From Candidatus Sodalis pierantonius str. SOPE (lineage in GTDB: Bacteria > Pseudomonadota > Gammaproteobacteria > Enterobacterales > Enterobacteriaceae): DNA of 64,000 bases. Under the pieces are notes generated by a model. That model did no database searches. It was given only the letters and a program-made list of their open reading frames with translations, and had not been told where the DNA came from. The stretch is taken from the NCBI RefSeq assembly GCF_000517405.1, contig NZ_CP006568.1, positions 310,001-374,000 on the forward strand, read 5' to 3'. Shown piece after piece: positions 8,064 to 17,199 of the stretch (the stretch's first letter is position 1; every line of letters begins with the position of its first letter). A program made the translations under genes and the position numbers.

Positions 8064-8764
8064 GCCCGGCTGACCCAGCGTTCCAGCAGGCCCGGTAATA
8101 GCGTGGCCAATTGCTGTAACAACACCGTTCCCATGCCGTCCTGGAAATGCTGGCTGTCGCGGCTGGTAAACATAAGCACGCCGAGAGAGCCATCGTCCCC
8201 GAGCAGCGACATGGCGACGGAGCCCACCTGCCGTACCTGGGGCAGCAGCAGCAGCAACTCCGGGCCGTTCAGCTTGCCGAGATAATGATTGCCCTGGCCG
8301 AGACGTTGGATCCGCAGCGGCTCGAACGAGCTGCGCGCCAGCGCCAAATACGTGAACCCCGACGGGGCGCCCAATTGCCACTGATCGCTGAACAGCCGCA
8401 CATGCGCCCCCGCCAATCCCAGGCCGCGCGCCCAGCGCTGCAGGCGATTAAGCAGCTCTTGCAAACTGTCTGCCGCCGCCAGATCGGATTGCAGCCGCAG
8501 TAAGCGATTGAACAGCGGCTCATTGGTGCTCGCATGTTCCATCAAACGGGTGATATCGTCTTCCAACTGTTGAATATGGGCACGCTGGCGCCCCAGTTGC
8601 CATTCCAAGAGGGAGACGCAGCCGTGCACCGGATGCGGCACCACCATCTGCTCCACGCTTCGGACATTGCGGATAAAGAAATCCGGGTGAGTGAGCAGAT
8701 AACGCACCACCTGTTCGTCATCCAGCGTTTGCGCGCTGTCCGCCTGTTCGCCGACTTGCTTCAT
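8060..8764 (-). CDS. yigA: DUF484 family protein YigA
   Basis: This 234-residue cytoplasmic protein belongs to the DUF484 family. It has an N-terminal helical region (VVRYLLTHPDFFIRN), a coiled-coil stretch and a GAF-like C-terminal part (GSVAMSLLGDDGSLGVLMFTSRD). Its function is not established. ATGA overlaps join it to dapF upstream and xerC downstream, which supports translational coupling. No damage is seen. Confidence 0.9.
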   Translation of the reverse strand: MKQVGEQADSAQTLDDEQVVRYLLTHPDFFIRNVRSVEQMVVPHPVHGCVSLLEWQLGRQRAHIQQLEDDITRLMEHASTNEPLFNRLLRLQSDLAAADSLQELLNRLQRWARGLGLAGAHVRLFSDQWQLGAPSGFTYLALARSSFEPLRIQRLGQGNHYLGKLNGPELLLLLPQVRQVGSVAMSLLGDDGSLGVLMFTSRDSQHFQDGMGTVLLQQLATLLPGLLERWVSRA

Positions 8765-9585
8765 AGATGAATAAATCCGTCATAGATATGGGTGGCGGGT
8801 CCGGTCATATACAGCGGATGTCCCGGCCCGCGCCAGCTGATGTCGAGCCGGCCGCCGGGAAGGTCCACCTGCACCTGTTCCACCAATTGGCCCTGCGAGA
8901 TCCCCACCGCGACCGCGGCGCAAGCGCCGCTGCCGCAAGCCTGGGTTTCACCCGCGCCGCGTTCATAGACCCGCAGGCGGATATGCCCGCGGTTCAACAC
9001 CTGCATGAAACCGATATTGGCCCGTTCCGGAAAGCGCTCGTGACTCTCAAGCACCGGCCCGAGCGTCAGCACCGGAGCGCTCCCCACGCTGTCCACGGCA
9101 ATCACGCAGTGTGGATTGCCCATGGAAACCACGCCGCACAGCACCGTCTGTTCCGCCGCGCGCATGATATAGGTTTTCTCAGCTTTGGCCGCGCGAAACG
9201 GCACCTGCTGTGGGTCGAAATTCGGCTCGCCCATATTAACGCGCACCATATCGTCCTCGGTGACGGTCAGCATCATGCGCCCCATTTGGGTGCTGACAAG
9301 AATGTCGCGTTTGTTGGTCAGATTTTTCATGCGCACGAAACGGGCAAAACAGCGTGCGCCATTGCCGCATTGCGCCACTTCGCTGCCGTCAGCGTTGAAT
9401 ATACGATAATGGAAATCCAGTTCCGGATCATAGGGCGATTCCACCACCAACAGTTGATCAAATCCCACGCCGCAATGCCGGTCCGACAGACGGCGGATCA
9501 TCTCGGGTGAGAAATAGACATTTTGCGTCACGGCATCCACGACCATGAAGTCGTTACCCAGGCCGTGCATTTTGGAGAACTGCAT
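8761..9585 (-). CDS. dapF: Diaminopimelate epimerase
   Basis: DapF converts LL- to meso-diaminopimelate, the precursor of lysine and of the peptidoglycan cross-link. The 274 residues equal the normal length. The two catalytic Cys lie in QCGNGARCFARF (near residue 73) and ACGSGACAAV (near residue 217), and the start MQFSKMHGLGNDF is typical. It is first in the dapF-yigA-xerC-yigB operon, behind lptM. Confidence 0.97.
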   Translation of the reverse strand: MQFSKMHGLGNDFMVVDAVTQNVYFSPEMIRRLSDRHCGVGFDQLLVVESPYDPELDFHYRIFNADGSEVAQCGNGARCFARFVRMKNLTNKRDILVSTQMGRMMLTVTEDDMVRVNMGEPNFDPQQVPFRAAKAEKTYIMRAAEQTVLCGVVSMGNPHCVIAVDSVGSAPVLTLGPVLESHERFPERANIGFMQVLNRGHIRLRVYERGAGETQACGSGACAAVAVGISQGQLVEQVQVDLPGGRLDISWRGPGHPLYMTGPATHIYDGFIHL

Positions 9586-9654
9586 ATCCCACTCCGCTGA
9601 GTAACCGATAGTGCAGCATAGCGCGTCTGCCGGCAGGAAGCGACTGCGTCGCGA

Positions 9655-9885
9655 TTACGGCTGTTCGGTCCCGACGGCGGCGCTGCTGCCATCATCCCCG
9701 GGCGAGGCGGTCTGCACCGGAGACTGGGTCGAGGACGGCGTGGTCGTCAGTTGATGCTTCTGTTCGCTTTTATCCGCTTTGTCCGCCGGCGGGAAATAAA
9801 GGGGACCTTTCAGGCCGCAGCCGTAAAGCCCCAGCAGCATCAACACCAACGCCGCGCGGCGCAATTCGCTTTTCATTTCACCCAT
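9655..9885 (-). CDS. lptM: Small lipoprotein LptM (YifL)
   Basis: This is a 76-residue lipoprotein. A basic start and hydrophobic stretch end in a lipobox-like LYGC, followed by the family's conserved GLKGPLYFPPADK block and a Ser/Thr/Pro-rich low-complexity tail. E. coli LptM (YifL) assists LptD-LptE assembly in the outer membrane. An internal ATG three codons on (9876) is an equally plausible start. It is upstream of dapF as in E. coli. Confidence 0.85.
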   Translation of the reverse strand: MGEMKSELRRAALVLMLLGLYGCGLKGPLYFPPADKADKSEQKHQLTTTPSSTQSPVQTASPGDDGSSAAVGTEQP

Positions 9886-9921
9886 TACCTATTGTTCATC
9901 CGTCTCAGCTTCCTATCATCG

Positions 9922-9984
9922 CAGTTGGCATATGAAAAGCAACAGCAATTGTGGTTTACAAGCGACGAGGCGGGCGCGAAATAG
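9922..9984 (+). pseudogene. Possible remnant of cyaY (frataxin-like)
   Basis: In E. coli, cyaY lies between cyaA and yifL/lptM on the opposite strand. Here only 131 bases separate these genes. A plus-strand reading ending at TAG 9982-9984 contains KQQQLWFTSDEAG, which weakly recalls the conserved QxWLATxxGG segment of CyaY. If so, nearly all of the gene has been deleted. The match is short and may be chance. Confidence 0.25.
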
Positions 9985-10016
9985 CGGGCGCGGGGAGCGC
10001 GTGCTCCGCCGGCGGA

Positions 10017-12566
10017 TTAGCTGCTGCGGGCGTTTTGCGCCAGCGGCGGCGCGCCATTTTCCAACGGCGTGGCGCACAAATGGGAGAGCACGCTGCTGCG
10101 AAAGGGCACGACCTGGATACGGCCGTCCAGATTCATAATCTGATAGAACTGCGGCAAATTGAAATTGATGAAGCTGGAGCCATAGGTAAACCGGTCATGG
10201 GATGAGGAGTAGAAGCGGCTGACGTCGCGCACCAGCTCCTCTTTGCTGCCTTCGCAATGATGATAGGCTTCCACCCGATTGGTTTCATCGAGAATATAGA
10301 TATTGCATCCGCTGTCATCGGTGGTGTCTTCAAAAAAGAACTGGATGATGCCCTCGCTGGCGAACCCGTCCACGACCGGCGGCAGATGGATCTGCTCGGT
10401 CTCCATCTGGATGGACAGCCCGTGCAGTTTATTATTGGAAATGGCGCCGTAGAACTCCACCGCGTTTTCCAGCTTCTGTACCGAAACGCTCAGGCGCTCG
10501 AAAAACAGCCCCCAGGTCTGTCCCGCCACGCGCACCGCCTTGAACCGCGCCGGATCCTGGCGGGTGCTGGAGAGACGTAGCTCGATACATTCGGAAACCA
10601 ACTGCTGCACGCGAGTGCGGATAAGCCCGCGTAAATGCTGGCTGTAACAGAATACCTCGACCGTATCCGGCGGCGCGGCGTCCTGATGCATTTTGCCGAG
10701 AATGGTTTTCAACGCTTCCAGCACCGCCTGCTCGCCGCTGAAATGTAGGGTGCGCACTTCATTCCACGAGTCGCGATAGAGCAGGTCGATGCTGCCCACC
10801 AGACACTGCTGCTGGCCGAAGCTGAAAACGTCCAACTTACGGAAATCGAAATGCACCACTTGGTTGCGGAATACCGCAGTGGGGTCGTGTTCCAGATTGA
10901 CGATAATCGCCAGATGACGGATTTCACACGGGCTATAGAGCGCCTTGGGCGTCGGCGCCGGCACCCGCAACGGGAAGTGGCCGGCGACATCGGCGATGAG
11001 CTCATTCAGTTTAGCGCTATCGCAGGTATCGCTACCCTTGATATGCACTTGGGTCGAGCGGGTCAACAGCCCGTTAAACCAGGCCCAGGCCACCAGTTTA
11101 TTAAGATAGCGGTTATATTCCAGCGGCTGGTGGCTGATGATGGAATCCATCGACGGTGACTGATTGTATAAATACCAGCCGGTGCGGTTGGCGCGCCCCT
11201 GCGGCACGTGTATGAACGTCAGGTGCGGTTCCGACAGATCCGGCGAGATCTGCGGATTGAGCAACGTCACTTTGCCCGGCAGCGCCTCGAAGGCCGCATA
11301 CAGCTTGCGGGTCAGCACGCCGATATCCTGCGGGCTGGCGCTGACGCTCAAGTTGTTGCGGCGGGCGAACCGGATCAGATTGCGGTAACTCTGCATCATG
11401 GCGTCCAGCAGCTCATTATGCGCTTCACGCACCTGGCCTATCTTCCAGTTGGCGCGATCGTCCAGCATTTTCAGCCGCGCCTCATCCCAACCCCAGTTGG
11501 TCACCAGCTGCGTCAGGATCCCACGCCGCCAAGGGGTACCCGTCGGATCCTGCGATAATTTTTCGCATACCTTCAGATAAAAGCAGCGGCGCACCAAGTC
11601 CAGCCGCGTCATATCGTTTATCTGAGTCAGGTAGTACGTCACCCGTTCTAGCATCATGCAATAAGGATCGAGGCCGAAGGACACGATTTCGCCGTCATGC
11701 AGCCGCTGTTTAATCTTCATCGCCAGCAGTTCGGTATGGGGATATTCCCAGGAGTAGGCTTCCAGCAGCAGCGTTTTCAGCACCGCCTTATAGGGGGAGT
11801 CGATGCTTTTATACAGCTGCCACAGGCTGGCGCCGAAATACTCTTCCGCGGACAGGGTGCCGAGGCCCCCCAAATCTAGCCACTCGTTGGGCGTCAGCGC
11901 GCCGCGGGCGTACAGCGACAGAACATATTCGTCGTAATGGGCCTCTTCGTCCCCCGGCACCATGTTCCACAGGATACGCTTACCGCCCATGCGCACGGCG
12001 GTGCGATAGAATTCATCCAGCAGCAGGATATGCTGGGTGGAGCCGCAGTCCTCGTCGCCCAAACTGCCGCTTTCGTTATGGCGAAAACGGTTTTCATCTA
12101 TCAAGAAGAAGTTGACGTCCACGCCCTGACGTGTCGCCCACTGCTCCAGCAGGTGGCACTTGCGCTGCAACTGAGCGCGTTCTTCGTTGTCCAGCCAGGA
12201 TTGGTGACAAACCCAGATGTCGAAATCGGAATTGGTGTTCTGGCCGATGGTAGAGGTACTACCCATGGAGTAAACGCCGGTGATGGGTTGCTCGCCGCTG
12301 TCCGTCTCCGCCACCGCCGCGCCGGCCTGGCGGCTGATATCGTCAAGCCAGGCGCGCTGCGTTTCATTGGGGGAATAAAAACAGATGCCGTGAGGCACAT
12401 TACCGTCCAGGTAACCCGGAAGCATCGGATGGTGAAAATGTAGTAAGGTTGGCAGCAGACTGTATACGTGTTGAAAACCCGGCCCCATGGCCGCCAACGC
12501 GCGATCTACCCGAAGTTGGTTAATCGCGTCCAGTCTCTGTTTCAAGGTCTCGATGTAGAAGTACAA
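10017..12566 (-). CDS. cyaA: Class I adenylate cyclase CyaA
   Basis: CyaA makes cAMP and is controlled by the glucose PTS through its C-terminal half. The 849 residues match the E. coli length. The N-terminal catalytic domain has the nucleotidyltransferase motif GSTSTIGQNTNSDFDIWV with the DxD pair, and the text is highly conserved up to ERFTYGSS-like sequences near the end. Translation starts at TTG (12566-12564), the same weak start codon as in E. coli. A CRP site lies upstream. Apparently intact, which is notable in a symbiont losing sugar uptake genes. Confidence 0.96.
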   Translation of the reverse strand: MYFYIETLKQRLDAINQLRVDRALAAMGPGFQHVYSLLPTLLHFHHPMLPGYLDGNVPHGICFYSPNETQRAWLDDISRQAGAAVAETDSGEQPITGVYSMGSTSTIGQNTNSDFDIWVCHQSWLDNEERAQLQRKCHLLEQWATRQGVDVNFFLIDENRFRHNESGSLGDEDCGSTQHILLLDEFYRTAVRMGGKRILWNMVPGDEEAHYDEYVLSLYARGALTPNEWLDLGGLGTLSAEEYFGASLWQLYKSIDSPYKAVLKTLLLEAYSWEYPHTELLAMKIKQRLHDGEIVSFGLDPYCMMLERVTYYLTQINDMTRLDLVRRCFYLKVCEKLSQDPTGTPWRRGILTQLVTNWGWDEARLKMLDDRANWKIGQVREAHNELLDAMMQSYRNLIRFARRNNLSVSASPQDIGVLTRKLYAAFEALPGKVTLLNPQISPDLSEPHLTFIHVPQGRANRTGWYLYNQSPSMDSIISHQPLEYNRYLNKLVAWAWFNGLLTRSTQVHIKGSDTCDSAKLNELIADVAGHFPLRVPAPTPKALYSPCEIRHLAIIVNLEHDPTAVFRNQVVHFDFRKLDVFSFGQQQCLVGSIDLLYRDSWNEVRTLHFSGEQAVLEALKTILGKMHQDAAPPDTVEVFCYSQHLRGLIRTRVQQLVSECIELRLSSTRQDPARFKAVRVAGQTWGLFFERLSVSVQKLENAVEFYGAISNNKLHGLSIQMETEQIHLPPVVDGFASEGIIQFFFEDTTDDSGCNIYILDETNRVEAYHHCEGSKEELVRDVSRFYSSSHDRFTYGSSFINFNLPQFYQIMNLDGRIQVVPFRSSVLSHLCATPLENGAPPLAQNARSS

Positions 12567-12662
12567 GACGTCTCGCCTGATTATCCCGGTGTTAGAAAAA
12601 CCCGTTTCTCCACCTGACCGGCGTAGTGAGTAGTAGAATTATTGGCCGGTAAATGCTGGAAA

Positions 12663-12678
12663 CGTGATCAATCTAACA
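12663..12678 (-). promoter_or_regulatory. Predicted CRP-cAMP site in the cyaA promoter
   Basis: Minus-strand TGTTAGATTGATCACG fits TGTGA-N6-TCACA with one half slightly degenerate. It resembles the CRP site I recall over the E. coli cyaA P2 promoter (GTGTTAAATTGATCACGTTT). It lies about 100 bases before the cyaA start and would mediate negative autoregulation. Confidence 0.7.
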
Positions 12679-12854
12679 CCTTGCTGATTGACCGTAAAGA
12701 AAGTTAAGCTACCCAGTGAGTATAGCACTTTCCCCAACGGCAACTTGTTATTCCTTTTTTCTCCCTTCCCGCCTCGCTTAGCCGGCGCCGAAAACTGACA
12801 GTGCTTCACTATCGGTGTTAGGATGGTGGGTGAGTGATAAAATCGGTAATGACT

Positions 12855-13796
12855 ATGCAAGACAACCTTCTCAGAATCGCCACCCGGCAGAGCCCTCTGG
12901 CGCTTTGGCAGGCGGGCTACGTGCGTGATGCATTGCTGCGCCACCACCCGCATTTGCAGGTGGAGCTGGTGCCCCTAGTGACCCGCGGCGACATCCTCCT
13001 TGATACCCCGCTGGCAAAAGTGGGCGGTAAGGGCTTGTTCATCAAGGAATTGGAACGGGCGCTCCTGGAACATCGCGCCGATATCGCCGTCCATTCGATG
13101 AAGGATGTCACGGTCTCTTTTCCCGACGGTCTGGGACTTTGTGTGCTGTGCGAGCGCGACGATCCGCGCGACGCCTTTGTCAGTTCGCATTACGCCAATC
13201 TTGACGCGCTGCCGCCAGGGGCGATTATCGGCACCTCAAGCCTGCGCCGGCAGTGCCAACTGCGCGAACGGCGTCCTGATCTGCAGGTGCGCGATCTGCG
13301 CGGCAATGTCGGCACGCGGTTGGCGAAACTCGATCGGGGCGACTTTGATGCCATCATCCTGGCGGTCGCCGGTCTGAAACGGCTGGGACTGGTGGATCGC
13401 ATCCGTCAGGCCATTGATCCGGCGGACTCGCTGCCGGCGGTAGGTCAAGGGGCGGTCGGCATCGAATGCCGGCTGGATGATGCCCGCACGCTGGCGCTGC
13501 TGGCGCCGCTGCATCACCGGGAAACCGCTCTGCGCGTCGGTGCCGAACGCGCCATGAACGCCCGCCTGCAGAGCGGGTGCCAGGTGCCTATCGGCAGTTA
13601 TGCCGTGCTCGACGGCGATCAAGTCTGGCTGCGCGTCCTGGTGGGGTCGCCGGACGGCACCACCGTCATTCGCAGTGAAGGACGGGCGCCGCTGGCGCTG
13701 GCGGAGCAGCTCGGCCTGCGCCTGGCTGACGATCTGCTGGATCGTGGCGCTCGTGCCATTTTGGCCCAGGTTTATCAGGACGATCCGCCGCAATGA
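12855..13796 (+). CDS. hemC: Porphobilinogen deaminase (hydroxymethylbilane synthase)
   Basis: HemC polymerises four porphobilinogens into hydroxymethylbilane. Start 12855 (MQDNLLRIATRQSPLALWQ) aligns with the E. coli start and gives 313 residues, the E. coli length. An ATG at 12849 and a GTG at 12834 are possible alternatives. The dipyrromethane-binding Cys is in LQSGCQVPIGS, and the substrate-binding VGGKGLFIKELE and TSSLRRQCQL blocks are present. It is divergent from cyaA and overlaps hemD by four bases (ATGA), heading hemCDXY. Confidence 0.95.
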   Translation: MQDNLLRIATRQSPLALWQAGYVRDALLRHHPHLQVELVPLVTRGDILLDTPLAKVGGKGLFIKELERALLEHRADIAVHSMKDVTVSFPDGLGLCVLCERDDPRDAFVSSHYANLDALPPGAIIGTSSLRRQCQLRERRPDLQVRDLRGNVGTRLAKLDRGDFDAIILAVAGLKRLGLVDRIRQAIDPADSLPAVGQGAVGIECRLDDARTLALLAPLHHRETALRVGAERAMNARLQSGCQVPIGSYAVLDGDQVWLRVLVGSPDGTTVIRSEGRAPLALAEQLGLRLADDLLDRGARAILAQVYQDDPPQ

Positions 13797-14533
13797 GCAT
13801 CCTCGTCACCCGCCCATCGCCCGCGGGCGAGCAACTGGTGAACAGGCTTCGCGCCCGCGGCAAATCCGCTTGGCATCTGCCGCTTATCGACTTTACCCCC
13901 GGCAATGATCTGCCGCATCTTCCGCAACGTCTCGCCGATCTGTCTGACGGCGATTTACTGTTTATCGTCTCACAGCATGCGATCAACTACGCTCACCCCT
14001 GGCTGACGCAGCAGGGCGTCAGTTGGCCGCCCGGGTTGCACTATTTCGCCGTGGGGCGCAGCACCGGCCTGCGGCTGCATGATCTGAGCGGATTGCCGAT
14101 CAGCTACCCCGACGAGGGAGAAACCAGCGAGGATTTGCTGCGTCTGCCGGCGCTGGCGCGCATCAACGGCAAGCGCGCGCTTATCCTGCGCGGCAACGGC
14201 GGACGGGACGTGCTGGAGAAGACGTTACGCCAGCGCGGCGTGCAGGCCACCTATTGCGAATGCTACCGCCGCAGCCCGATACATTATGACGGCGAAGAGC
14301 AGGGCCGACGCATGCGAACGCTGGGCATCGACACGCTGGTAATTACCAGCGGCGAAATGTTACAACAATTCTATACTTTAATGCCTGAATACTATCGCCG
14401 CACCTGGCTGATGCCATGCCGGCTGATAGTGGTCAGCGAACGTTTAGCCATGCTTGCCCGCCAATTGGGCTGGACGAACATCGTCGTAGCGAACGCGGCA
14501 GACAACGATGCATTGATGCGCGTATTGCTCTAA
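13793..14533 (+). CDS. hemD: Uroporphyrinogen-III synthase
   Basis: HemD cyclises hydroxymethylbilane with inversion of ring D to uroporphyrinogen III. The 246-residue product starts MSILVTRPSPAGEQLVNRL and has the bilobal family pattern (FVGRSTG-like YFAVGRSTGLRL, LILRGNGGRDVLEKTL, DTLVITSGEMLQQF). It overlaps the hemC stop (ATGA) and is followed 23 bases later by hemX. Intact. Confidence 0.93.
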   Translation: MSILVTRPSPAGEQLVNRLRARGKSAWHLPLIDFTPGNDLPHLPQRLADLSDGDLLFIVSQHAINYAHPWLTQQGVSWPPGLHYFAVGRSTGLRLHDLSGLPISYPDEGETSEDLLRLPALARINGKRALILRGNGGRDVLEKTLRQRGVQATYCECYRRSPIHYDGEEQGRRMRTLGIDTLVITSGEMLQQFYTLMPEYYRRTWLMPCRLIVVSERLAMLARQLGWTNIVVANAADNDALMRVLL

Positions 14534-14556
14534 ATTTAATCATGGGACAGGCCAAC

Positions 14557-15774
14557 ATGACGGAACACACTACTTCAACGATCCCGCAGGATGACGCGAC
14601 CAAGAAGACAGATAGCCCGCATGCTTCGACCCCGCTTTCCGGCGACGCCGAGCCACGGCCCGCTGCACCCTCGCGGCTCGCGGGGGGGAAGATTCCGCCC
14701 GCCGGTAACGGCACACCGGGCAAAACGGCCGGCGGCCGCCGGCCGCTGGCGCTGATACTGGCGGCGTTGGCCCTGGCCATAGCCGTTTTACTGGCGATTG
14801 GCGTCTATATCGCCGCGCGCCAGCAGGCGCATCAACAAGAGGCCGCGCGCGCGCAACTGCAGGCGAGTCTGGTTGAACTCAATCAGGCGCAGCAGACGCA
14901 ACGCCAGCAATACCAGGAGTCACTGGCCGCCCAGAGGCAAGCGCTCGACGCTGCGCGGGCGCAGCAGGCGGCCCAGGGGCGCGAGCTGGAGGATTTGCAG
15001 AACAAACTGACGGCCATCACCGGGACTAACGCCAATACCTGGCTGCTGTCGCAGGCGGATTTCCTGGTGAAAATGGCCGGACGCAAATTGTGGAGCGACC
15101 GGGATGTCGTCACCGCCGGCGCACTGCTGAAAAGCGCTGACGCCAGCCTGGCGCAAATGAACGATCCCAGCCTGACCGAGGCGCGGCGGGCGATCACCGA
15201 AGATATTGGCACGCTGGCCGGCGTCAGCCAGATAGATTTTGATGGCATTATCTTGAAACTCAACCAGTTGACCAACCAGGTGGACAACCTGCGGCTGGCG
15301 GATAACGACAGCGACGAATCCTCCATGGATAGCGACAGCGGCGAATTATCGGGGTCAATTCAAGAGTGGCGGCAAAACCTCAGCAAAAGCTGGCATAATT
15401 TCATGAACGATTTCATTACAGTGCGCCGCCGCGATACCGGCGCCGAGCCGCTGCTGGCGCCGAATCAGGATGTTTACCTGCGGGAAAATATTCGCGCCCG
15501 GCTGCTGGTCGCCGCCCAGGCGGTACCGCGCCACCAGAATGAAATCTATCAGCAGTCGCTGGATTCCGTGTCCACCTGGGTGCGCGCCTATTTCGATGCC
15601 GACGATGCCAATACCCGCGCTTTCCTGAGCCAGCTTGACGCTTTGGGCCAGGAGGATATCACCATGAACCTGCCGGATAGTCTGCAAAGCCAGCCGCTGC
15701 TGGATAAACTGACGCAGACCCGGGTACGCAATCTGCTGGCCCAGCCGGCGTCCCCCGCCGCACAGGGAGAATAA
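14557..15774 (+). CDS. hemX: HemX, inner-membrane protein of the hem operon
   Basis: The 405-residue protein has a disordered Pro/Ala-rich cytoplasmic start, one membrane helix (LALILAALALAIAVLLAIGVYIAA), a long Gln/Ala-rich coiled coil and a conserved C-domain (WLLSQADFLVKMAGRKLWSD, LADNDSDESSMDSD). Start 14557 (MTEHTT) matches E. coli MTEQ; an ATG at 14542 is also in frame. Although named after uroporphyrinogen methyltransferase in older records, this family lacks that enzyme's domain. Its role is uncertain, perhaps organising haem enzymes with HemY. Confidence 0.9.
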   Translation: MTEHTTSTIPQDDATKKTDSPHASTPLSGDAEPRPAAPSRLAGGKIPPAGNGTPGKTAGGRRPLALILAALALAIAVLLAIGVYIAARQQAHQQEAARAQLQASLVELNQAQQTQRQQYQESLAAQRQALDAARAQQAAQGRELEDLQNKLTAITGTNANTWLLSQADFLVKMAGRKLWSDRDVVTAGALLKSADASLAQMNDPSLTEARRAITEDIGTLAGVSQIDFDGIILKLNQLTNQVDNLRLADNDSDESSMDSDSGELSGSIQEWRQNLSKSWHNFMNDFITVRRRDTGAEPLLAPNQDVYLRENIRARLLVAAQAVPRHQNEIYQQSLDSVSTWVRAYFDADDANTRAFLSQLDALGQEDITMNLPDSLQSQPLLDKLTQTRVRNLLAQPASPAAQGE

Positions 15775-15777
15775 GCG

Positions 15778-17061
15778 ATGATTAAGGTCTTATTGCTGTT
15801 CATCCTGCTGTTCGCGGGCATTGTGCTCGGCCCGCTGATCGCCGGTCATCAGGGATATGTGCTGATCCAGACCGATAATTACAATATTGAAACCAGCGTC
15901 ACCGGTCTGGTGATTATTCTGATCCTGACGTTTATCGTGTTGTTTATCATCGAATGGGCAATCCGTCGGCTGTTTCGGACCGGGGCGCGTACCCGCCGCT
16001 GGTTTCACGGCCGTAAAAATCATCGCGCCCGCAAGCACACCAGCGCGGCGTTGATGAAGCTGGCCGAAGGGGATTACCGTCAGGTGGAAAAACTCCTGGC
16101 GCGCAACGCCGATCACGCCGACCAGCCGGTGGTCAACTATCTGCTGGCGGCGGAAGTCGCGCAGCAGCGCGGGGACGATTTACGCACTAATCAGTACCTG
16201 GCCCGCGCGGCGGAAGTGGCGGACAACGATCAGCTACCGGTAGACATTACCCGGGTGCGCATCCAACTCGCGCGCCATGAGGATCATGCCGCCCGCCACG
16301 GCGTCGACCGTCTGCTGGAAACCGCGCCGCGCCATCCCGAAGTGCTGCGCCTGGCGGAACAGGCCTTCATCCGCACGCACGCCTGGCAATCGCTGCTGGA
16401 TATTCTGCCGGCAATGCGCAAAGTTCAGGTATACGACGAGGCGACAATAAATCGCCTGCAGTATCAGGCTTTTAACGGGCTGATGGACCAGATCATGGAA
16501 AATCAGGGCAGCGAGGGGTTGAACCGCTGGTGGCGCGATCAAAGCCGGAAAGTGCGCAACGACGCCTCCCTACAGGTGGCGTTGGCCGAACACCTCATCG
16601 AATGCAACGATCACGACACCGCGCAGCGTCTCATTGTTAAGGCGCTTAAACATCGCACCGACGATGAACTGCTACTGCTGCTGCCGCGCCTGAAGAACGG
16701 CGACCCCGAGCAGGTGGAGAAAGCGCTGCGGCTGCAAATCCGCCAGCAGGGAGACACGCCGCTCTTAAGCAGTACGCTGGGGCAGTTGTTGATGAAACGC
16801 GGCGAATGGCAGGCCGCGGCCGACGCCTTTCGCGCCGCGCTTAAGCAGCGCCCGGACGCCCACGATTACGCCTGGCTGGCGGATGTGCTCGACCGGCTGC
16901 ATAAGCCGGAGGAGTCGGCGCAGATGCGCCGCGAGGGGTTAATGCTGACGCTGGCCGCGTCGCCAAGCAAAACGCCCGGCGCGTCCCTGGCTCCCCAAAC
17001 GCCGGCGAACGACACCCGGGCAGAGCCGGTTAAAACGCCCCCCGCCGATCCCCGCCCTTGA
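15778..17061 (+). CDS. hemY: HemY, TPR-containing membrane protein
   Basis: The 427-residue product has two N-terminal membrane helices (MIKVLLLFILLFAGIVLGPL and GLVIILILTFIVLFIIEW), the HemY-N domain and tetratricopeptide-like repeats (LLAAEVAQQRGDDLRTNQYL, GEWQAAADAFRAALKQRPD), ending in a Pro-rich tail longer than usual. It follows hemX by 3 bases. This gammaproteobacterial HemY is not a protoporphyrinogen oxidase; it is thought to influence late haem synthesis. Confidence 0.92.
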   Translation: MIKVLLLFILLFAGIVLGPLIAGHQGYVLIQTDNYNIETSVTGLVIILILTFIVLFIIEWAIRRLFRTGARTRRWFHGRKNHRARKHTSAALMKLAEGDYRQVEKLLARNADHADQPVVNYLLAAEVAQQRGDDLRTNQYLARAAEVADNDQLPVDITRVRIQLARHEDHAARHGVDRLLETAPRHPEVLRLAEQAFIRTHAWQSLLDILPAMRKVQVYDEATINRLQYQAFNGLMDQIMENQGSEGLNRWWRDQSRKVRNDASLQVALAEHLIECNDHDTAQRLIVKALKHRTDDELLLLLPRLKNGDPEQVEKALRLQIRQQGDTPLLSSTLGQLLMKRGEWQAAADAFRAALKQRPDAHDYAWLADVLDRLHKPEESAQMRREGLMLTLAASPSKTPGASLAPQTPANDTRAEPVKTPPADPRP

Positions 17062-17199
17062 GGCCGGCTTGCGGGAGCAAGAAGCCGCATGCCGCTCCAG
17101 CTTTGATGCCTACCCACCTGAGCAGAATGCCCCATTGACTCTTGCTGCCCTGCCGCCGAAGAGGCCGCTTTATCTATGACGCTGGTGCGCGGCCGTTCG

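Noticed and set aside
7152..8381. 409-codon xerC reading
   Set aside because: The first 106 codons are yigA read in another frame; XerC proteins are about 300 residues and start at 8063.
17062..17199. GlmZ small RNA between hemY and the next gene, as in E. coli
   Set aside because: The minus-strand sequence here does not resemble GlmZ as I remember it, and the neighbouring asl genes are absent.
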